Source: Jaltomata sinuosa (Eukaryota; Streptophyta; Magnoliopsida; Solanales; Solanaceae). Taken from it: a stretch of 64,000 nt of DNA. This document shows, piece by piece, positions 10,443-22,251 of the stretch. Every line of letters begins with the position of its first letter. Within the stretch, counting starts at the first letter, position 1. Position numbers and translations under genes: made by a program. The notes below the pieces were generated by a model. It did no database searches, was not told the DNA's origin, and worked only from the letters and a program-made list of their open reading frames with translations. Where the stretch lies: assembly GCA_003996215.1 (NCBI GenBank), contig QJPP01000461.1, forward strand, positions 1 to 64,000, in the 5' to 3' direction.

Positions 10443-13400
10443 TGTCACGCCCCAAACCTAGACAGGGAGGACAAGAACCATACGAACACATGTTATACCA
10501 CTGGCCTGTACTAAGTGGAAAGTTTACTATTCGTAAGACGATATTAAATGAATATACATAACAATATTGTACAGGCCTCACAATTGCTATGGACAACTGG
10601 AATTATAACTATACATGATAATTTTATACTGTCTATGAAGCCTCTAATAGAATCTGTAACTATACAATGGCAGATGGTCGAGCCAGGGCCTCGACATACT
10701 TAAATTATAACTATAAGTACAAATAAAGAGTACTAGACATCTATTTTGTCCCAGATAAGAAGAGAGCTCACCAACTACTTTGCTGAATCGGTAGTGGGTA
10801 CCTAACATGGGAGTCCGCTAACTTGTATACCTGACCCTGCATTTACAAAAATGCAGCGCCCCAAAATGTTGGGACGTCAGTACATATAAAACATGTACTG
10901 GTATGTAAAGCAGACAAAATAACAAGTTAAGAAGAATGGATGCTCATGTGAATCAGATATCAAGATGAAAGACCTATGAGCATACAAGTAGCAGATATAC
11001 AATATTAAACGATGACCTATGTGCTAGTCTTACTGGCATATCATACTTCAAGTATTAGGGACGAGCAACTAGGGACAAAATTTATTAGAACTCTAGTATG
11101 AATTATATAAATAACCTTATTAACTTACGTATGTGCCTCTAATAGAATCTGTAACTATACAATGGAAGATGGTCGAGCCAGGGCCTCGACATACTTAAAT
11201 TATAACTATAAGTACAAATAAAGAGTACTAGACATCTATTTGTCCCAGATAAGAAGGGAGCTCACCAATTACTTTGCTGAATCGTAGTGGGTACCTAACA
11301 TGAGAGTCTGCTAACTTGTATACCTGATCCTGCATTTACAAAAATACAGCGCCCCAAAATGTTGGGACGTCAGTATATATAAAACATGTATTGGTATGTA
11401 AAGCAGACAGAATAACAAGTTAACAAGAATGGATGCTCATGTGAATCAGATATCAAGATGAAGGACCTATGGGCATACAAGTAGCAGATATACAATATGA
11501 AACGATGACCTATGTGCTAGTCTTACTGGCATATCATACTTCAAGTATTAGGGACGAGCAACTAGGGATACAATTTATTAGAACTCTAGTATGAATTATA
11601 TAAATAACCTTATTAGCTTACGTATGTGTCCCAAAGTTACTCTTTATTATAAGCCACTTAGAAATTTACCTAGGTGATATCCTATGCCTATATCAAGTAC
11701 AAATGATCAAGTGATGGCCTACCGAAGGCGATTCAGGTCACGTGTAAGGAATATGTTGCTCAAGTACTTATTGATATAATTTTATACATATAATTATCAT
11801 CGCGATCTGATACGAGGTACGCCCTTTGAGGGCTCACTATAAGGGTCTGCCCGCAGGCCACATATGCCATGTATTGGCTCGAGTCAGGGAAAACTAGTGC
11901 ATAACATTCCGGCTGACTCCAAATACAAATAGTATCACGAGGGCGGGTACGCCATAATGTTCGGCTCACTATAAGAGTCTGGTCTCAATCCTGTGCGCAG
12001 AATAGGGTCGCGCGAGTGTGTCAAGTAAAACCTATGAATATCCACTCATCGGGAAGAGTAACTTATCAAGCGATGCAATAAAGGCCTATGACAAATAGAT
12101 TAGGATAAGGATCATTTAGCTACTCATGTAGTAATCTCTATTCAACAACTAATTTTTTTAAACAATATATCAAGTTATTCGAGTGCTAGCCTTTTATTTT
12201 CTCATATTTATGCCGCTATGTGATCAAATATGCTAGTGCAACTATGTATGGCCGATTCTCCTAATTTATAACACATTACATGTATATCATATGACTTCCA
12301 GTAATTTCAAGTAAGATACATTTATGATCATGCAAAACATTATGAAAATCCGACTCGAAGGAGTAATATGAATATGGTAACTTCAATAAGGAGATGTACA
12401 AAGTGCGAGACAAGTAATTTCAAATGAAAAGAGCGTGTAGATATTTTGATCATGATAGGCATGTAATATGTGTTTGATATGTAGAAAAATGAAGGCTCTA
12501 TTCACATATATAGAGAAGACTATGTTGACTCTTTAGAAGAAACCAATGACTAAAGGTCGTGCCTTAACAACAAAGGAGGTTTTAGCTAACGGTAGTGCCA
12601 CAACTTTCAAATAATTCAACCCGCGTAGGTGAAGCCTTCACATAGCCAATCACTAACTTTCACTATTCGATAGGCAACCAATTAACTACAAAAATAACAT
12701 ACACATCCGTTAATAACCCGTAGGTTCGTCTAACAATCTATTCGCAATATTCTTCACTTATATCCAAAACTAATCAAATTACTTTAACAACCACTTGGAG
12801 TGAATTCTTCATTTTCTAAGTTACAAGTTAAATATTAAATTTGCCCCGTCTATAAAAATACCCAACAACTTTACTTTCTCACAATTTCATCTTTTTCCCC
12901 TTCTTCAAGAACCCTAATTAACAAGACCCATTTTGAAAACTAGTGCAAAACACAAATCAAATGGTGACTTCCACCTTATACTATACTCCAAACACATATT
13001 CCATAATTATCTTGAGTATGGGTAAAGAAATTACCTCTTTAAAATAAAAAATTCCAACTTGAGTTCTTGATAGATTTTCACAATTCTTGAATGAAGGCTA
13101 AAATATGTCTAAAATTTTTGGGTCATCGATGCCTCTTATTTACGAAAATAATTGTAGCTTTATGAATCAATTCGCTTGGTGCACTTAAGAAGAAAGTGAC
13201 CAGCTAACTCAAAGAAAGAAGAGAAGCACGAGACTACATGGTTCTGGAATTTTTTCTTAAGAAAAGGACTTGGTTTCTACTTTATCTATATGGTCCCACT
13301 TTGTCTCATTATTACTAACTTAATTGAGGAGAGATATTACTTAAATCTTACAACCTCCCTTTTTCCTAATTAGTAGTTAATAGCTGGTATCTTTAATATA

Positions 13401-13684
13401 TACACTCACCATAATGGCACACATAGGAAGATTGTTCACCTTAATTCAAAATTCTCGTAAACCATCCCTGTATATTTCCTCTTACTTTTTTCCAAAACTT
13501 CCGAATTAAAAGCACTATTTGTATTTCCTCAGAAATTTTTAAATACCCAATTATATATATCATTAGGAGGTAGACTCAAAGATCATTAGTTGGGTAGATA
13601 GCTCACCGCTTAACTCTTTATAGACAGCGAGTCACACCTGTTAAAAGTGTTAACTTAATTCAAACTTTTTTTTGAGGTGCCACA
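10443..13684 (-). mobile_element. Solo-LTR-like gypsy unit with 5-bp TSD
   Basis: The unit starts TGTCACGCCCC and ends GGTGCCACA, flanked by identical TCTTC (10438-10442 and 13685-13689). No primer site, polypurine tract or pol motif lies inside, so it looks like a solo LTR of about 2.75 kb enlarged by a 495-bp internal tandem duplication. The orientation is judged from the reverse-strand 3' end, which would read TTTGGGGCGTGACA like other gypsy LTR ends. A long open stretch at 11760-11969 lies in this LTR and is not considered a gene. Confidence 0.6.
10641..11629. repeat. Tandem duplication, 495-bp unit
   Basis: Unit 1 (10641-11135) and unit 2 (11136 to about 11629) both begin CCTCTAATAGAATCTG and end TTACGTATGTG. 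They differ at only a few scattered positions by eye. The unit lies within the solo-LTR-like element and carries no open frame of note. Confidence 0.9.
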
Positions 13685-13689
13685 TCTTC

Positions 13690-14299
13690 ATCCTCTCAAA
13701 ATTGATTCCAACGGCCAGACAAAATAAATGGAATGTATTCATTTTCTAATCGAGTTAATATTAGAACTAAGAATAACAATATAGTAACAACCATTTAAAG
13801 TCTATTGAAAAATAACACTAAATAGCCATTAAGGCTATCAAGATGGAGAAATAAGTGTAGAATCAAATGATCATAATAAGGGCTCATTATCAAGATATTA
13901 AAGAATGAATCTAGACATTAATAAAAATATTTCTATTTTGAGATATCCAACACATAGTTCGATTAATTATAAAAAATCAACATCAAAAATAGATAATCAC
14001 GAATAATCATAACATCAACTCTTCAACTCATAATTCTCAATGAAACATACATGATAATTGAATATATGTTATGCAATAACTAATGCAATCGGTACACATT
14101 CGCTGTTACTTTAAATTGTCGTGATCTATAAAAAAATTACGAGATCCATTTACACAACATGGACGATCTTGACGTGTCAGTGCGAACAGTCTCAACGTAC
14201 TTTACAATAATAACTTCAACATGGACGATATCACATGCTCAAATTCATGCTCATTATGTATGTGATGCATAGTAAAATTGCATATTTTCATACCATTTA
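13690..14299. other. Repeat-derived AT-rich DNA, no gene
   Basis: This resumes after the solo-LTR-like unit. Stretches such as the GATGCATAG region near 14265 look like gypsy LTR text. It is plausibly the continuation of the LTR piece that begins at 9620, but the join cannot be proved here. Confidence 0.35.
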
Positions 14300-15105
14300 T
14301 TTGAGATTCTTTAGTCTTTCAAATAAGTTTTAATGTCATTTTTATATTAATTTTGTGTTTTTAGAAATTTGAAGTTGAAGTATCAACAATTGACAAAATT
14401 GAGAAAGGGGATCATTTTATTGTCTGTTCTGCTGGTAGCGAAACAGTTCTGCTATTAGTGGAATGAGTTTACTGGTAGTGGAATATGATAGAAAGTTCAA
14501 CATTTTTGAATATCATTTTGATGTTAGCAGAATCGTTCTGCCGGTAGTGGAATGATTCTATTATTAGCAAAATGGCTTTGTTGGTAACGGAAGGGAGAAA
14601 AGGTCATTTTTGACATGTTTGTAAAATATTTTTCTCGAGTTACAAATAGAATTTTTAAGACATTTTGGCCAAAATAACTCGTTCTCTAACATTATTTTGA
14701 TAGTTTAGAAGCGGGAGAACAAGATTTGGAGTCTAGGTTTCATCACCCATCATTTTGGAGTGAAGATTTGGAGCCATTAATGAGCATTTCTTTAAACACC
14801 ATCTCTTTATTTTCTTACTTTGTATTATAATAATTGGTGTGGGTCAAGTCAAAACATCACCCTCCAGACCTAATGAAATCATCAAAACTCAAATCCTAAC
14901 TTAGTAACTTAAATGTTGACTTTGATCAAACTTCTAAAAATTCAACTTCTAAAATTAGAATTTCTTCTTCGAAGCACATTCGATCAACGAGAATTGTGTC
15001 ATCCATTCTGTAAGTTATAAACAGTAAAAGAAAGCTATGGAGAAGACCATATTGGGGAAAAAGAGTCTAAAGCACAAAACGACTATACAAATGGTTATAT
15101 TATCC
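14300..15105 (-). repeat. Gypsy 3' LTR, reverse strand
   Basis: Read on the reverse strand, this follows the end of the gypsy integrase and the usual post-pol text (near 15110-15140, 'CGTTCGAGGATGAACAAG', then TTTTAGTGGTGGATAAT). The LTR itself has a cluster of short degenerate repeats at 14430-14600 (forms of CTGGTAGTGGAAT). The left limit is uncertain. Confidence 0.5.
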
Positions 15106-15164
15106 ACCACTAAAATACTTGTTCATCCTCGAACGAAAAAGAAAGAAAGTACATGAGCAACAAA

Positions 15165-15495
15165 AAAGTTAGGGATATTTGCTTCACATGTCCAACTTGA
15201 TCTCTCAAGTGGCTTCCTTTATCGGACAATACCTCCATTGCACCTTCACAGAAGCTATCTCCTTGGACCTCAACTTTCAAATCTGTCTATCTAAATAAGC
15301 TACTTGATCTTTCTCAAAAGTCTAATTTTGGTCCAAATTTATCGAATCATATGAGAACTATTAGAACGATATTTCTTTAACATCGAGACATGAAACACTG
15401 AATGTGCGCCTAATATATTTGGTGGCAAAGTCAACTCATAAGTCACTTCACTAATGCACCGCAAGAGCTCAAATGGATCAATAGATCTTGGGTTG
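15165..15495 (-). pseudogene. Ty3/gypsy chromovirus integrase C-terminus relic
   Basis: The reverse-strand translation gives the hallmark end of chromoviral pol: a DPFELLRCI segment, LPPNILGAHSVFHVSMLKKY, then a chromodomain-like tail with VQWRYCP and a terminal Tyr-Pro-x-Leu-Phe. Several stops interrupt it and nothing upstream in pol is present. It is joined directly to RTE-LINE DNA at about 15500. Tekay/Del-type is the best guess for lineage. Confidence 0.65.
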
Positions 15496-15499
15496 AGCT

Positions 15500-15694
15500 A
15501 GTACTAAAGTAATAATAACAATACTGATACGAAAACTAGACAACACTGAACAACCTATTAACCTTCCACTCTAATCTTCGACATCTATATCTTTCTATCT
15601 AGGGTCATATTTTCGTTGAATTGCATGTGTGTCATGTCCTCTCTAATCACATCTCACCAATACCTGTTTGGCCTACCTTTACCTCTCCTCATAC
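15500..15694 (-). pseudogene. RTE-type LINE RT C-terminal fragment, part A
   Basis: On the reverse strand this reads as the end of the RTE-clade reverse transcriptase ORF common in nightshades: Gly-Met-Arg-Arg-Gly-Lys-Gly-Arg, then an RED-Met-Thr stretch and DRK. It continues part B at 21130-21555, from which it was separated by the copia insertion. Confidence 0.65.
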
Positions 15695-15699
15695 CTATT

Positions 15700-16047
15700 T
15701 GTCAAATTTATCAATTGATCATGAAATTATTCACATGCAGTGAAGAACAACAAACATTGATTGGGAGAATTGCTGCTTTATATTGAAAGAAAATGAATTG
15801 TTAACTGCTACAATGTACAAGGAGAGCTATTTATACTATTCCTATCTATCAACTGATACACCCAACTATTGTTAACTTAATCAATATGTTAACTGCACAT
15901 CTAACAAACTAAAATATCTAATAACCGACTCTATTAGGAAATATCTGTAACTACCACAAGCTGCTAGCTGTGGCCAGCTCAGAAGTTGCAACACCTCAGC
16001 TCTATGACTTGCCACATCAGCCGGGATCAATATTCATTTGCTCAATA
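15700..16047 (-). repeat. 3' LTR of reverse-strand copia element
   Basis: It starts TGTCAAATTTATC on the forward strand and ends GCTCAATA. The match to 20782-21129 continues through that ATA, so the element's own 5' end on the reverse strand reads TATTGAGC rather than the canonical TGTTGAGC. The 31 end bases of the RNase H frame extend into it. Confidence 0.9.
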
Positions 16048-17306
16048 CCCCCTTTCAAGCTAGGTGGTATGAAGATATTCTTCATCCCTACCTTGAATAC
16101 AAGATGAGAGTGCTGTAGTTTACCAAGGCCTTTGGTAAGAAAATCAACAGGTTGTTCAGTGGTGGACAAATACTGAGGATGAACAAGACCAGCCTGTATC
16201 ATCTCTCGGATAAAGTGACAATCAATATCGATGTGTTTGGTTCGCTCATGAAAGACAGGGTTAGCTGCAATTTGAAGAGCAACTTTGCTGTCACAATGCA
16301 AGAGAACCGGCAATTGTAAATCAACATTCAATTCCTTAAACAGACCAATGAACCAAACAACTTCAGCCACAGTTGATGCCAAACTTCTGTACTCAGCCTC
16401 TGCTGAGCTTCTGGAAATAGTAGACTGTTTCTTGGACTTCCAAGACATCAAGGAATTACCAAACTTCACCATATAACCAGTAATAGACTTTCTAGTGTTC
16501 ACACAAGACCCCCAATCTGCATCACAGAACCCTTGAAGGGAATTTGAACTTTGGGAAGACATTAGCATACCAAGACCAGGAGCTTGTTTGACATATTTCA
16601 CCACCCGAAGTGCTGCTTCCATATGGGACAGCTTAGGAGCATGCATAAATTGACTTAAATTTTGAACAACAAAGGAAATATCTGGTCTCGTAATAGTGAG
16701 ATACAACAACCTTCCAACCAATCTCTGATATCCCCCAGGATCTACCAAAATAGGATTATTATCAGTATCCTTAGTGTAATTGTCATACTCAAAAGTTGTG
16801 AGTTTCTGATTAAGCTCAACAGGAGTGGTAATAGGCTTGGAACCACTCAATCTTGAGTCTGAAATCAGCTCCATTGCATACTTTCTCTGGTGCATGAGAA
16901 TTCCATCTGCATGCCTAGCAAACTCAATCCCAAGAAAGTATCTAAGGTCTCCCAAATCCTTGATCTTGAAGTTGTCTTTTAAGACTTGTTTAGCAGTTGT
17001 GATCAATGCTTCACTACTACATGTGATCAACAGATCATCAACATAGATCAAGACTATCACTATGCCATCTGTGGACTTCTTGGTCAGCAAGGAATAGTTT
17101 AAATGATTCTGTTGAAATCCTGCTGTGATAAGAGCTGATGTAAGCTTCACATTCCATTGTCTAGAGGCCTGCTTAAGTCCATAAAGAGACTTAAGCAGCC
17201 TGCAGGCCTTGAGACCTCCTGTGCCAACAGTTTTGAAACCTTGTGGAAGCTGCATGTATACTTCCTCATGTAAATCACCTTGTAAGAAGGCATTGTAGAC
17301 ATTCAT
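16017..17306 (-). pseudogene. Copia RT/RNase H, main open part
   Basis: 430 codons are open on the reverse strand. It starts with QMNVYNAFLQGDLHEEVY, the copia RT palm; the Trp/Gln neighbourhood just upstream is interrupted by TAG at 17307-17309. LYGLKQASRQW and the catalytic IYVDDLLI follow. RNase H comes next with FCDADWGS, SSAEAEYRSLA and the HERTKHIDIDCHF block. RT and RNase H core residues are all present. It makes polyprotein only together with the upstream frame 17310-17558, so it is inactive as it stands. Confidence 0.9.
16048..16056 (-). other. Polypurine tract (reverse strand)
   Basis: On the reverse strand this reads GAAAGGGGG directly before the 3' LTR. It agrees with the position of the primer site at the other end and with the ORF direction. 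Confidence 0.8.
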
Positions 17307-17309
17307 TTG

Positions 17310-18422
17310 CTAGATGGACCAACCATTAGTTGCAACCAAGGAAATCACAGTTCTTACCGTTACTATCTTGATAACAGGTGAAAAAGTTTCCTGGTAGTCA
17401 AGACCTTCCTTCTGATTGTATCCTTTTACGACTAATCTAGCTTTGAATCTCTCCACTTGTCCATCAGCTTTGTATTTAATCTTGAACACGCACTTGCAAC
17501 CAATAACTTTCTTTCCCTTCAATAAAGGAACAACCTTCCAAGTCCCATTGTCCTCCAAAGCTTGTATTTCAGCTTGGATTGCCTCAACCCATCTTGCATC
17601 TTGTATGGCCTGATGCTAAGAGTGTGATTCTGTCTTTGTAGAAAACTGAGCTATATAGCACTGATATAGAGCAGAAAAACAGCTATAATCAACACTATTA
17701 ACAATAGGATATAAGCAAGAATGAACAGACCTGGACCTTGATCCAGTAACAAAATCTTTCTGCCAGATAGGTGGCTTGCTAGCTCTGCTTGATGTTCTTC
17801 TAGCAGGAGCTAAAGACTCTACACAACTACTTGGACTTACATCACTAAATTCCAGAACCTCGTGTTGAGGAATATCTGCAGCTGCAATGGGTGATATCCC
17901 ACTCTGAGCAGGGCTAGTGTCTCTATTTGGAGACAAAGAAGCAACAGGATCACTCTGAGCAGGGCTAGTATGTCTATGTGGAGACAAAGGAGCAGCAACA
18001 ACATGCAATTATGTAGTTTCTAGGGGTGGAATCTCAGTTACAACGCTTTCAGAGTGCAATTCACTTTCAATAGGCATATGTAATGTACCAGTAGGAACAA
18101 CAAACTCATTCTCAGCAACCAGGTCAGACAAAACTCCTGTACTTCTAGACTGAAATGGAAACACATGTTCAACAAAATGCACATATGCTAATAAAGAATG
18201 TTTTGGCCTCCAAGTCATAAAGTTTGTATCCTTTCTGATTAGTACCATACCGCATAAGTACTGAGTTAATAGCTTTAGCCCTAAATTTGTCCCCTTTAAC
18301 AAATTGGTAGCATAACATAGACATCCAATGATTCTCATATGAGATAGATCAGCTTCCTTTTGATGCAGCATATAATAAGGAGACTTATTAACCAAAACAG
18401 TAGATGGAACCCTGTTTATCAC
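17310..18422 (-). pseudogene. Copia integrase C-terminus to RT N-terminus
   Basis: Three reverse-strand blocks. 18009-18422 is the integrase C-terminal region with the usual INRVPSTVL start. 17616-18008 is a Ser/Pro-rich linker (RRTSSRASKPP, YPI) characteristic of copia integrase-RT spacers. 17310-17558 is the RT start (NGTWKVVPL, KARLVVKGYNQKEG, DYQETFSPVI). Stops or shifts separate the blocks at about 17615 and 18008, and a TAG ends the last one just before the palm domain. Confidence 0.8.
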
Positions 18423-18433
18423 ATAGACAACTG

Positions 18434-19114
18434 CTATGATGCATTCTCCCCAAAATCTAATAGGTAGATGACCTTGGATCTAATAGCTCTAGTAGTTTCA
18501 AGGATATGCCTATGCCTCTTTTCCACTACTCCATTTTGATGTGGAGTATATGGACAGGAGCTTTGATGGACAATCCCATGGTTGAGGAATAGCTCTTTGC
18601 ATTGTGCATTAAAAAATTCACCACCATTATCAGATCTGAACATTTTGACTTTCTTACCAAACTGTGTTGTGATCATGATCAGAAAATTCTTAAGTAAAGA
18701 GCAAACATCAGATTTAAGATGCATCAGAAATACCCAAGTCCATCTAGAATGATCATCCACCAAGGTGAGAAAGAACTTCATTTTATTATGAGTTGCAATT
18801 TTATATGGTCCTCATACATCCATATGGATCAAGTCAAAACAACGAGAATCTCTACTATTACTAGATTGGAAAGGAAGTCTGACTTGTCTAGCAAATGGAC
18901 ATATATCACAATGGTGGAACACTAGATTATGTTTATTCTTCACTACATCAAGTTTCCTAAGAACAGCCATGGGAACATGTCCTATTCTCATGTGCCATAA
19001 AGTGCCTTCATCACTGCATTCTGCTATAGCCAGTGACCTTATTCTGCTAGTTACATTCCTTAGTTGAGATCTTAGAGTATATAGTCCCTCCTGTTCTTTA
19101 CCAATCTCCTTCAC
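18434..19114 (-). pseudogene. Copia integrase zinc-binding and catalytic core
   Basis: 18812-19114 holds the pre-integrase zinc-binding domain (LWHMRIGH, then CDICPFARQVRLPF). 18434-18781 holds the catalytic core with Asp in VDDHSRWTW, Asp in FRSDNGGEF and Glu in NGVVEKRHRHILE, a full DDE set. A TGA at about 18808-18810 replaces the Trp expected in the DVWGPY-type motif. A frameshift near 18430 ends the core in the downstream half. Confidence 0.85.
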
Positions 19115-19398
19115 CTTCCCAGTGAAGAGATCCTGAAAATGAAGAAATCAGGGGAAAACATGGCACAACAATTCAGCTCTCTTGTCAGTTTAGCCACAGA
19201 TAAGAGGTTGAATTTGAAGTCAGGTACACACAATACATTGTGAACTACATCACCTCCTTCTAATTGACAGTTTCCAGAGTGAGTTATCACAGCTGAGTCA
19301 CCATTAGGTAGTTGAACTTTGCCTGGGTTAGTAACTGTCAAACCAGCATTTAATAATGACTTATTCCCTAAAATATGATTGGTAGCACCACTATCCAC
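19111..19398 (-). pseudogene. Copia protease
   Basis: The frame opens with DSGATNHI, the aspartic protease active site, and runs 95 codons (VQLPNGDSAVI, NVLCVPDFKFNLLSVAKL). The preceding gag frame ends in WIVDSG and is thrown out of frame because a 7-bp unit (CACTATC on the forward strand, 19388-19411) is present three times, where two copies would keep the frame. The duplication sits exactly on the catalytic site. Confidence 0.85.
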
Positions 19399-20675
19399 TA
19401 TCCACTATCCACTTAGCACAAGCACTTGCTAAAACAGAAGGACATGCAGTAGCAACAAAAATACCTGCTATGTTAGCAGATGAATCACTGAGCAAAGGCT
19501 TGTTCAACAACTTCAGAATCTGATTGTACTGCTCCTGAGTAAAGTAAGGTTGCATCATGTTGTTAACAACATGGCCACCATTCTGGAATTGTGGTGGCAT
19601 TACAGTGGCTGCAGTGGCTTTCTTCTTCCCTTTGAAATCAGCAGGGTACCTTATCAACTTGTAGCAAGTTTCCCTAGTATGGCCTTTCATGTTGCAATAG
19701 CTGCACTGCATCAACTTGAAACAAGCATCCTTGGAGTGTCCTCTCATGTTGCAAAAATCACAATATGAAGCAGTTCTCCTTGGCTTCTGTGATGTGCTTG
19801 CTCCTGAATTTCCACTTGAGCTACCTGCTCCTCCAGAATAACCTCCTGAACCTCCAGAGTAACTAGCTCCTCCTGAATGACTTCCTAAGCTACCTGCACC
19901 TCCAGCTCTGTTACAATAAAGAGCTGTATGATCTAGATTACCTATACCACCAGTTCTGCTGGAAAAACAGTGTTGTAGGATCGATCGAATCTCCAATAGT
20001 ATGATGCTCTTCTGATAGTGCTCTCTGACTTTCGTCTTGTATAATCATCACATAGCATTGATTTACACTGGGAGTTGGATTCATCATGAGGATCTGGCTT
20101 CGTGCTTGGCTATAATTGTCGTTCAGTCCTATTAGAAATTGCAGCAACTTCTGCCTTAATAAACTATCAACATAATCCTTGGATTTGAGACAATCACAGG
20201 TAGGTGGTGGAGTGATCGAGTCGAATTCATCCCAAAGGTCCTTCAACTTCGAGTAGTAAATAATAACAGAAGAAACTCCTTGAGTTAATGTTGCTATTGC
20301 TTTGTGAAGATGAAATATCCTTGACATATTGACTTTATCAAAACGTTCCTTCAGATCTCTCCAAACCAAGTGCGCACTCGAACAAAAAAGGATTCCACTG
20401 ATGAGATCCTTACTTACATTGTTCATAATCCATGAAATCACCATGGCATTGCATCGATCCCAGTCCTGCTTCTCTGATTCCTCCTGGAAATCATCTCGTT
20501 TGACTGTTCCGTCAATAAATCCTAGCTTATTCCTTGTCAAAAGATTCAAACGCATTGCACGACTCCATAGAGTATAGTTCTCCATTCCTACGAGTTGAAT
20601 GTCAATCTGGACAACTCCAGCAACATCGGATGAAGATAAGAAGCGTGGATGATTGTGATCAGGTTTTGCTGCCAT
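19391..20675 (-). pseudogene. Copia gag with two zinc knuckles
   Basis: 19938-20675 (245 codons) starts at ATG with MAAKPDHNHPRF, followed by a UBN2-type gag domain (IQLVGMENYTLWSRAMR, LVWRDLKERFDKV). 19391-19996, in another frame, has a Gly/Ser-rich spacer and two CCHC knuckles, CDFCNMRGHSKDAC and CSYCNMKGHTRETC, that package RNA. The two frames overlap by 59 bp, so one frameshift separates capsid from nucleocapsid. Confidence 0.85.
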
Positions 20676-20769
20676 TCTCGAAGTAACTTTTCACGATCTG
20701 TAACCTTACTCGATGAATCTCTCAGTTCTTTACGATTCTGCCGGAAAAACTCCTAGATTCCGTCACGTC

Positions 20770-20781
20770 TCTCTGATACCA
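20770..20781 (-). other. Primer binding site (reverse strand)
   Basis: TCTCTGATACCA is the reverse complement of TGGTATCAGAGA. It abuts the LTR at 20782 and fixes the element's direction as reverse. Confidence 0.9.
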
Positions 20782-21129
20782 TGTCAAATTTATCAATAGA
20801 TCATGAAATTATTCACATGCAGTGAAGAACAACAAACATTGATTGGGAGAATTGCTGCTTTATATTGAAAGAAACTGAATTGTTAACTGCTACAATGTAC
20901 AAGGAGAGCTATTTATACTATTCCTATATATCAACTGATACACCCAACTATGGTTAACTTAATCAACATGTTAACTGCACATCTAACAAACTAAAATATC
21001 TAATAACCGACTCTATTGGGAAATATCTGTAACTACCACAAGCTGCCAGCTGTGGCCAGCTCAGCAGTTGCAACACCTCAGCTCTATGACTTGCCACATC
21101 AGCCGGGATCAATATTCATATGCTCAATA
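20782..21129 (-). repeat. 5' LTR of reverse-strand copia element
   Basis: This 348-bp copy of the LTR at 15700-16047 has about nine visible substitutions and no indels. It carries the transcription start region for the element, read leftwards. Confidence 0.9.
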
Positions 21130-21555
21130 CTATCATAGTTAATGCCTCACACCTCATCTTTGGAGAATATGTACATCCCCTCTTCACATGTTCAAAATAT
21201 CTCGCTCCGCCTCCCTTATCTAGTCCACCTCGGAGGCCACTCTTATATTTTTTCGGATATCTTCGTTTCAAATTCTATGTCTCCTAGTATGCTCAACATC
21301 CATCCCAACATTCTCATTTTCGCTACTTTCATATTGTGGACGTGCGACTTTGTCCCATACACTATAGTTGGTCTGACCACCGCTTTATAAAATCCACATT
21401 CCTAGCACATAAGACACCAGATGCGAGCCTCCATTTCATCTACCCCTCTCCAATACGATGTGCAACATCCTCGTCAATCTTCTCATTTTCTGAGATTATT
21501 GACCACAAATACTTAAAACTTCTTCTCTTAGAGATTACTTGTGTATCAATTTAAT
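21130..21555 (-). pseudogene. RTE-type LINE RT fragment, part B
   Basis: On the reverse strand: a VAHRIGEG-type stretch, then MKWRLASGVLCARN and a KRWSDQL segment. This is the thumb-like end of the RTE reverse transcriptase, with stops. Joined to 15500-15694 across the copia insertion it forms one relic of about 620 bp. The forward-strand open frames 21142-21390 and 21336-21554 are its antisense shadows. Confidence 0.65.
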
Positions 21556-22249
21556 ATACAATTTTCAGGTTTGTTATTTGATAATATTATATAAGAATTG
21601 AGAAAATTTTAATAATTTTTACAACTATAATATTTTCAAATTTATGAAAAAAATATAATTTTTATAATTCAAATTACAATTCCAAATTAATTTCAACGTC
21701 AAATCAATCTTTACCTAAAATGATGATTCAATTTCATATTCAGACGCTACTACGTTGCTAGGCCACTAAAGTTTGACCTTAAACACCAACGACTATAAAG
21801 TATACCTTTCAAAATCCCAATTTAGACATTGTTAAATATTTTCAGTTCCGTTAATATTTAAGGGCCAAAGCTTAGTAAATTTTTGACAGAGATTATAAAT
21901 ACGGATGCTTATTTTCGATAAAATTTAAAAGATAAATTGCTAAAAAAGTAAATTTAAGAAATTATTTTAAATCTATCTCAAATATAAGTTTTTACTTTCT
22001 CCAATTCAAAATAAACAATTTTTTAAGGTATAACACACCTCTTAAAAAGTTAATTAGATGACATTAACTAATTAACAAATTAGTACCTTTTTATTTCTTT
22101 TCAATTTTTTCTTGAATTTGAAGATAGTTGAAAAATCATTTAAAAGAAGCTTACTTTTGGAAAAAATTAATTAATTCACTTTAATAGTTTAAAAAAATTT
22201 ATTTATTTATTTTAAAACATAGAAAAAATATCAAAAAATCGTTTATCTG
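21556..22249. other. AT-rich DNA upstream of SAR1
   Basis: About 700 bp of AT-rich sequence with no gene, RNA or transposon end that I can support. Confidence 0.5.
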
Positions 22250-22251
22250 TA

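Larger units (their letters stand above)
15700..21129 (-). mobile_element. Ty1/copia element, reverse strand, complete structure but inactivated
   Basis: This 5.43-kb element has short LTRs of 348 bp and a near-perfect target duplication (CTATT at 15695-15699, CTATC at 21130-21134). The host sequence was an RTE-LINE ORF that reads through once the element is removed. Order on the reverse strand: primer site, gag with two zinc knuckles, protease, integrase, RT, RNase H, polypurine tract. About nine differences between its LTRs are visible by eye, so insertion was fairly recent. It carries a TGA in integrase, a stop between RT parts, a 7-bp frameshift at the protease and further integrase shifts. 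Short LTRs suggest an Ale/Ivana-like lineage, uncertain. Confidence 0.9.

Noticed and set aside
11760..11969. Reverse-strand frame of 69 codons
   Set aside because: Lies wholly in the gypsy solo-LTR-like unit.
18719..18925. Forward frame over copia integrase
   Set aside because: Antisense shadow of a reverse-strand domain with a full DDE set.
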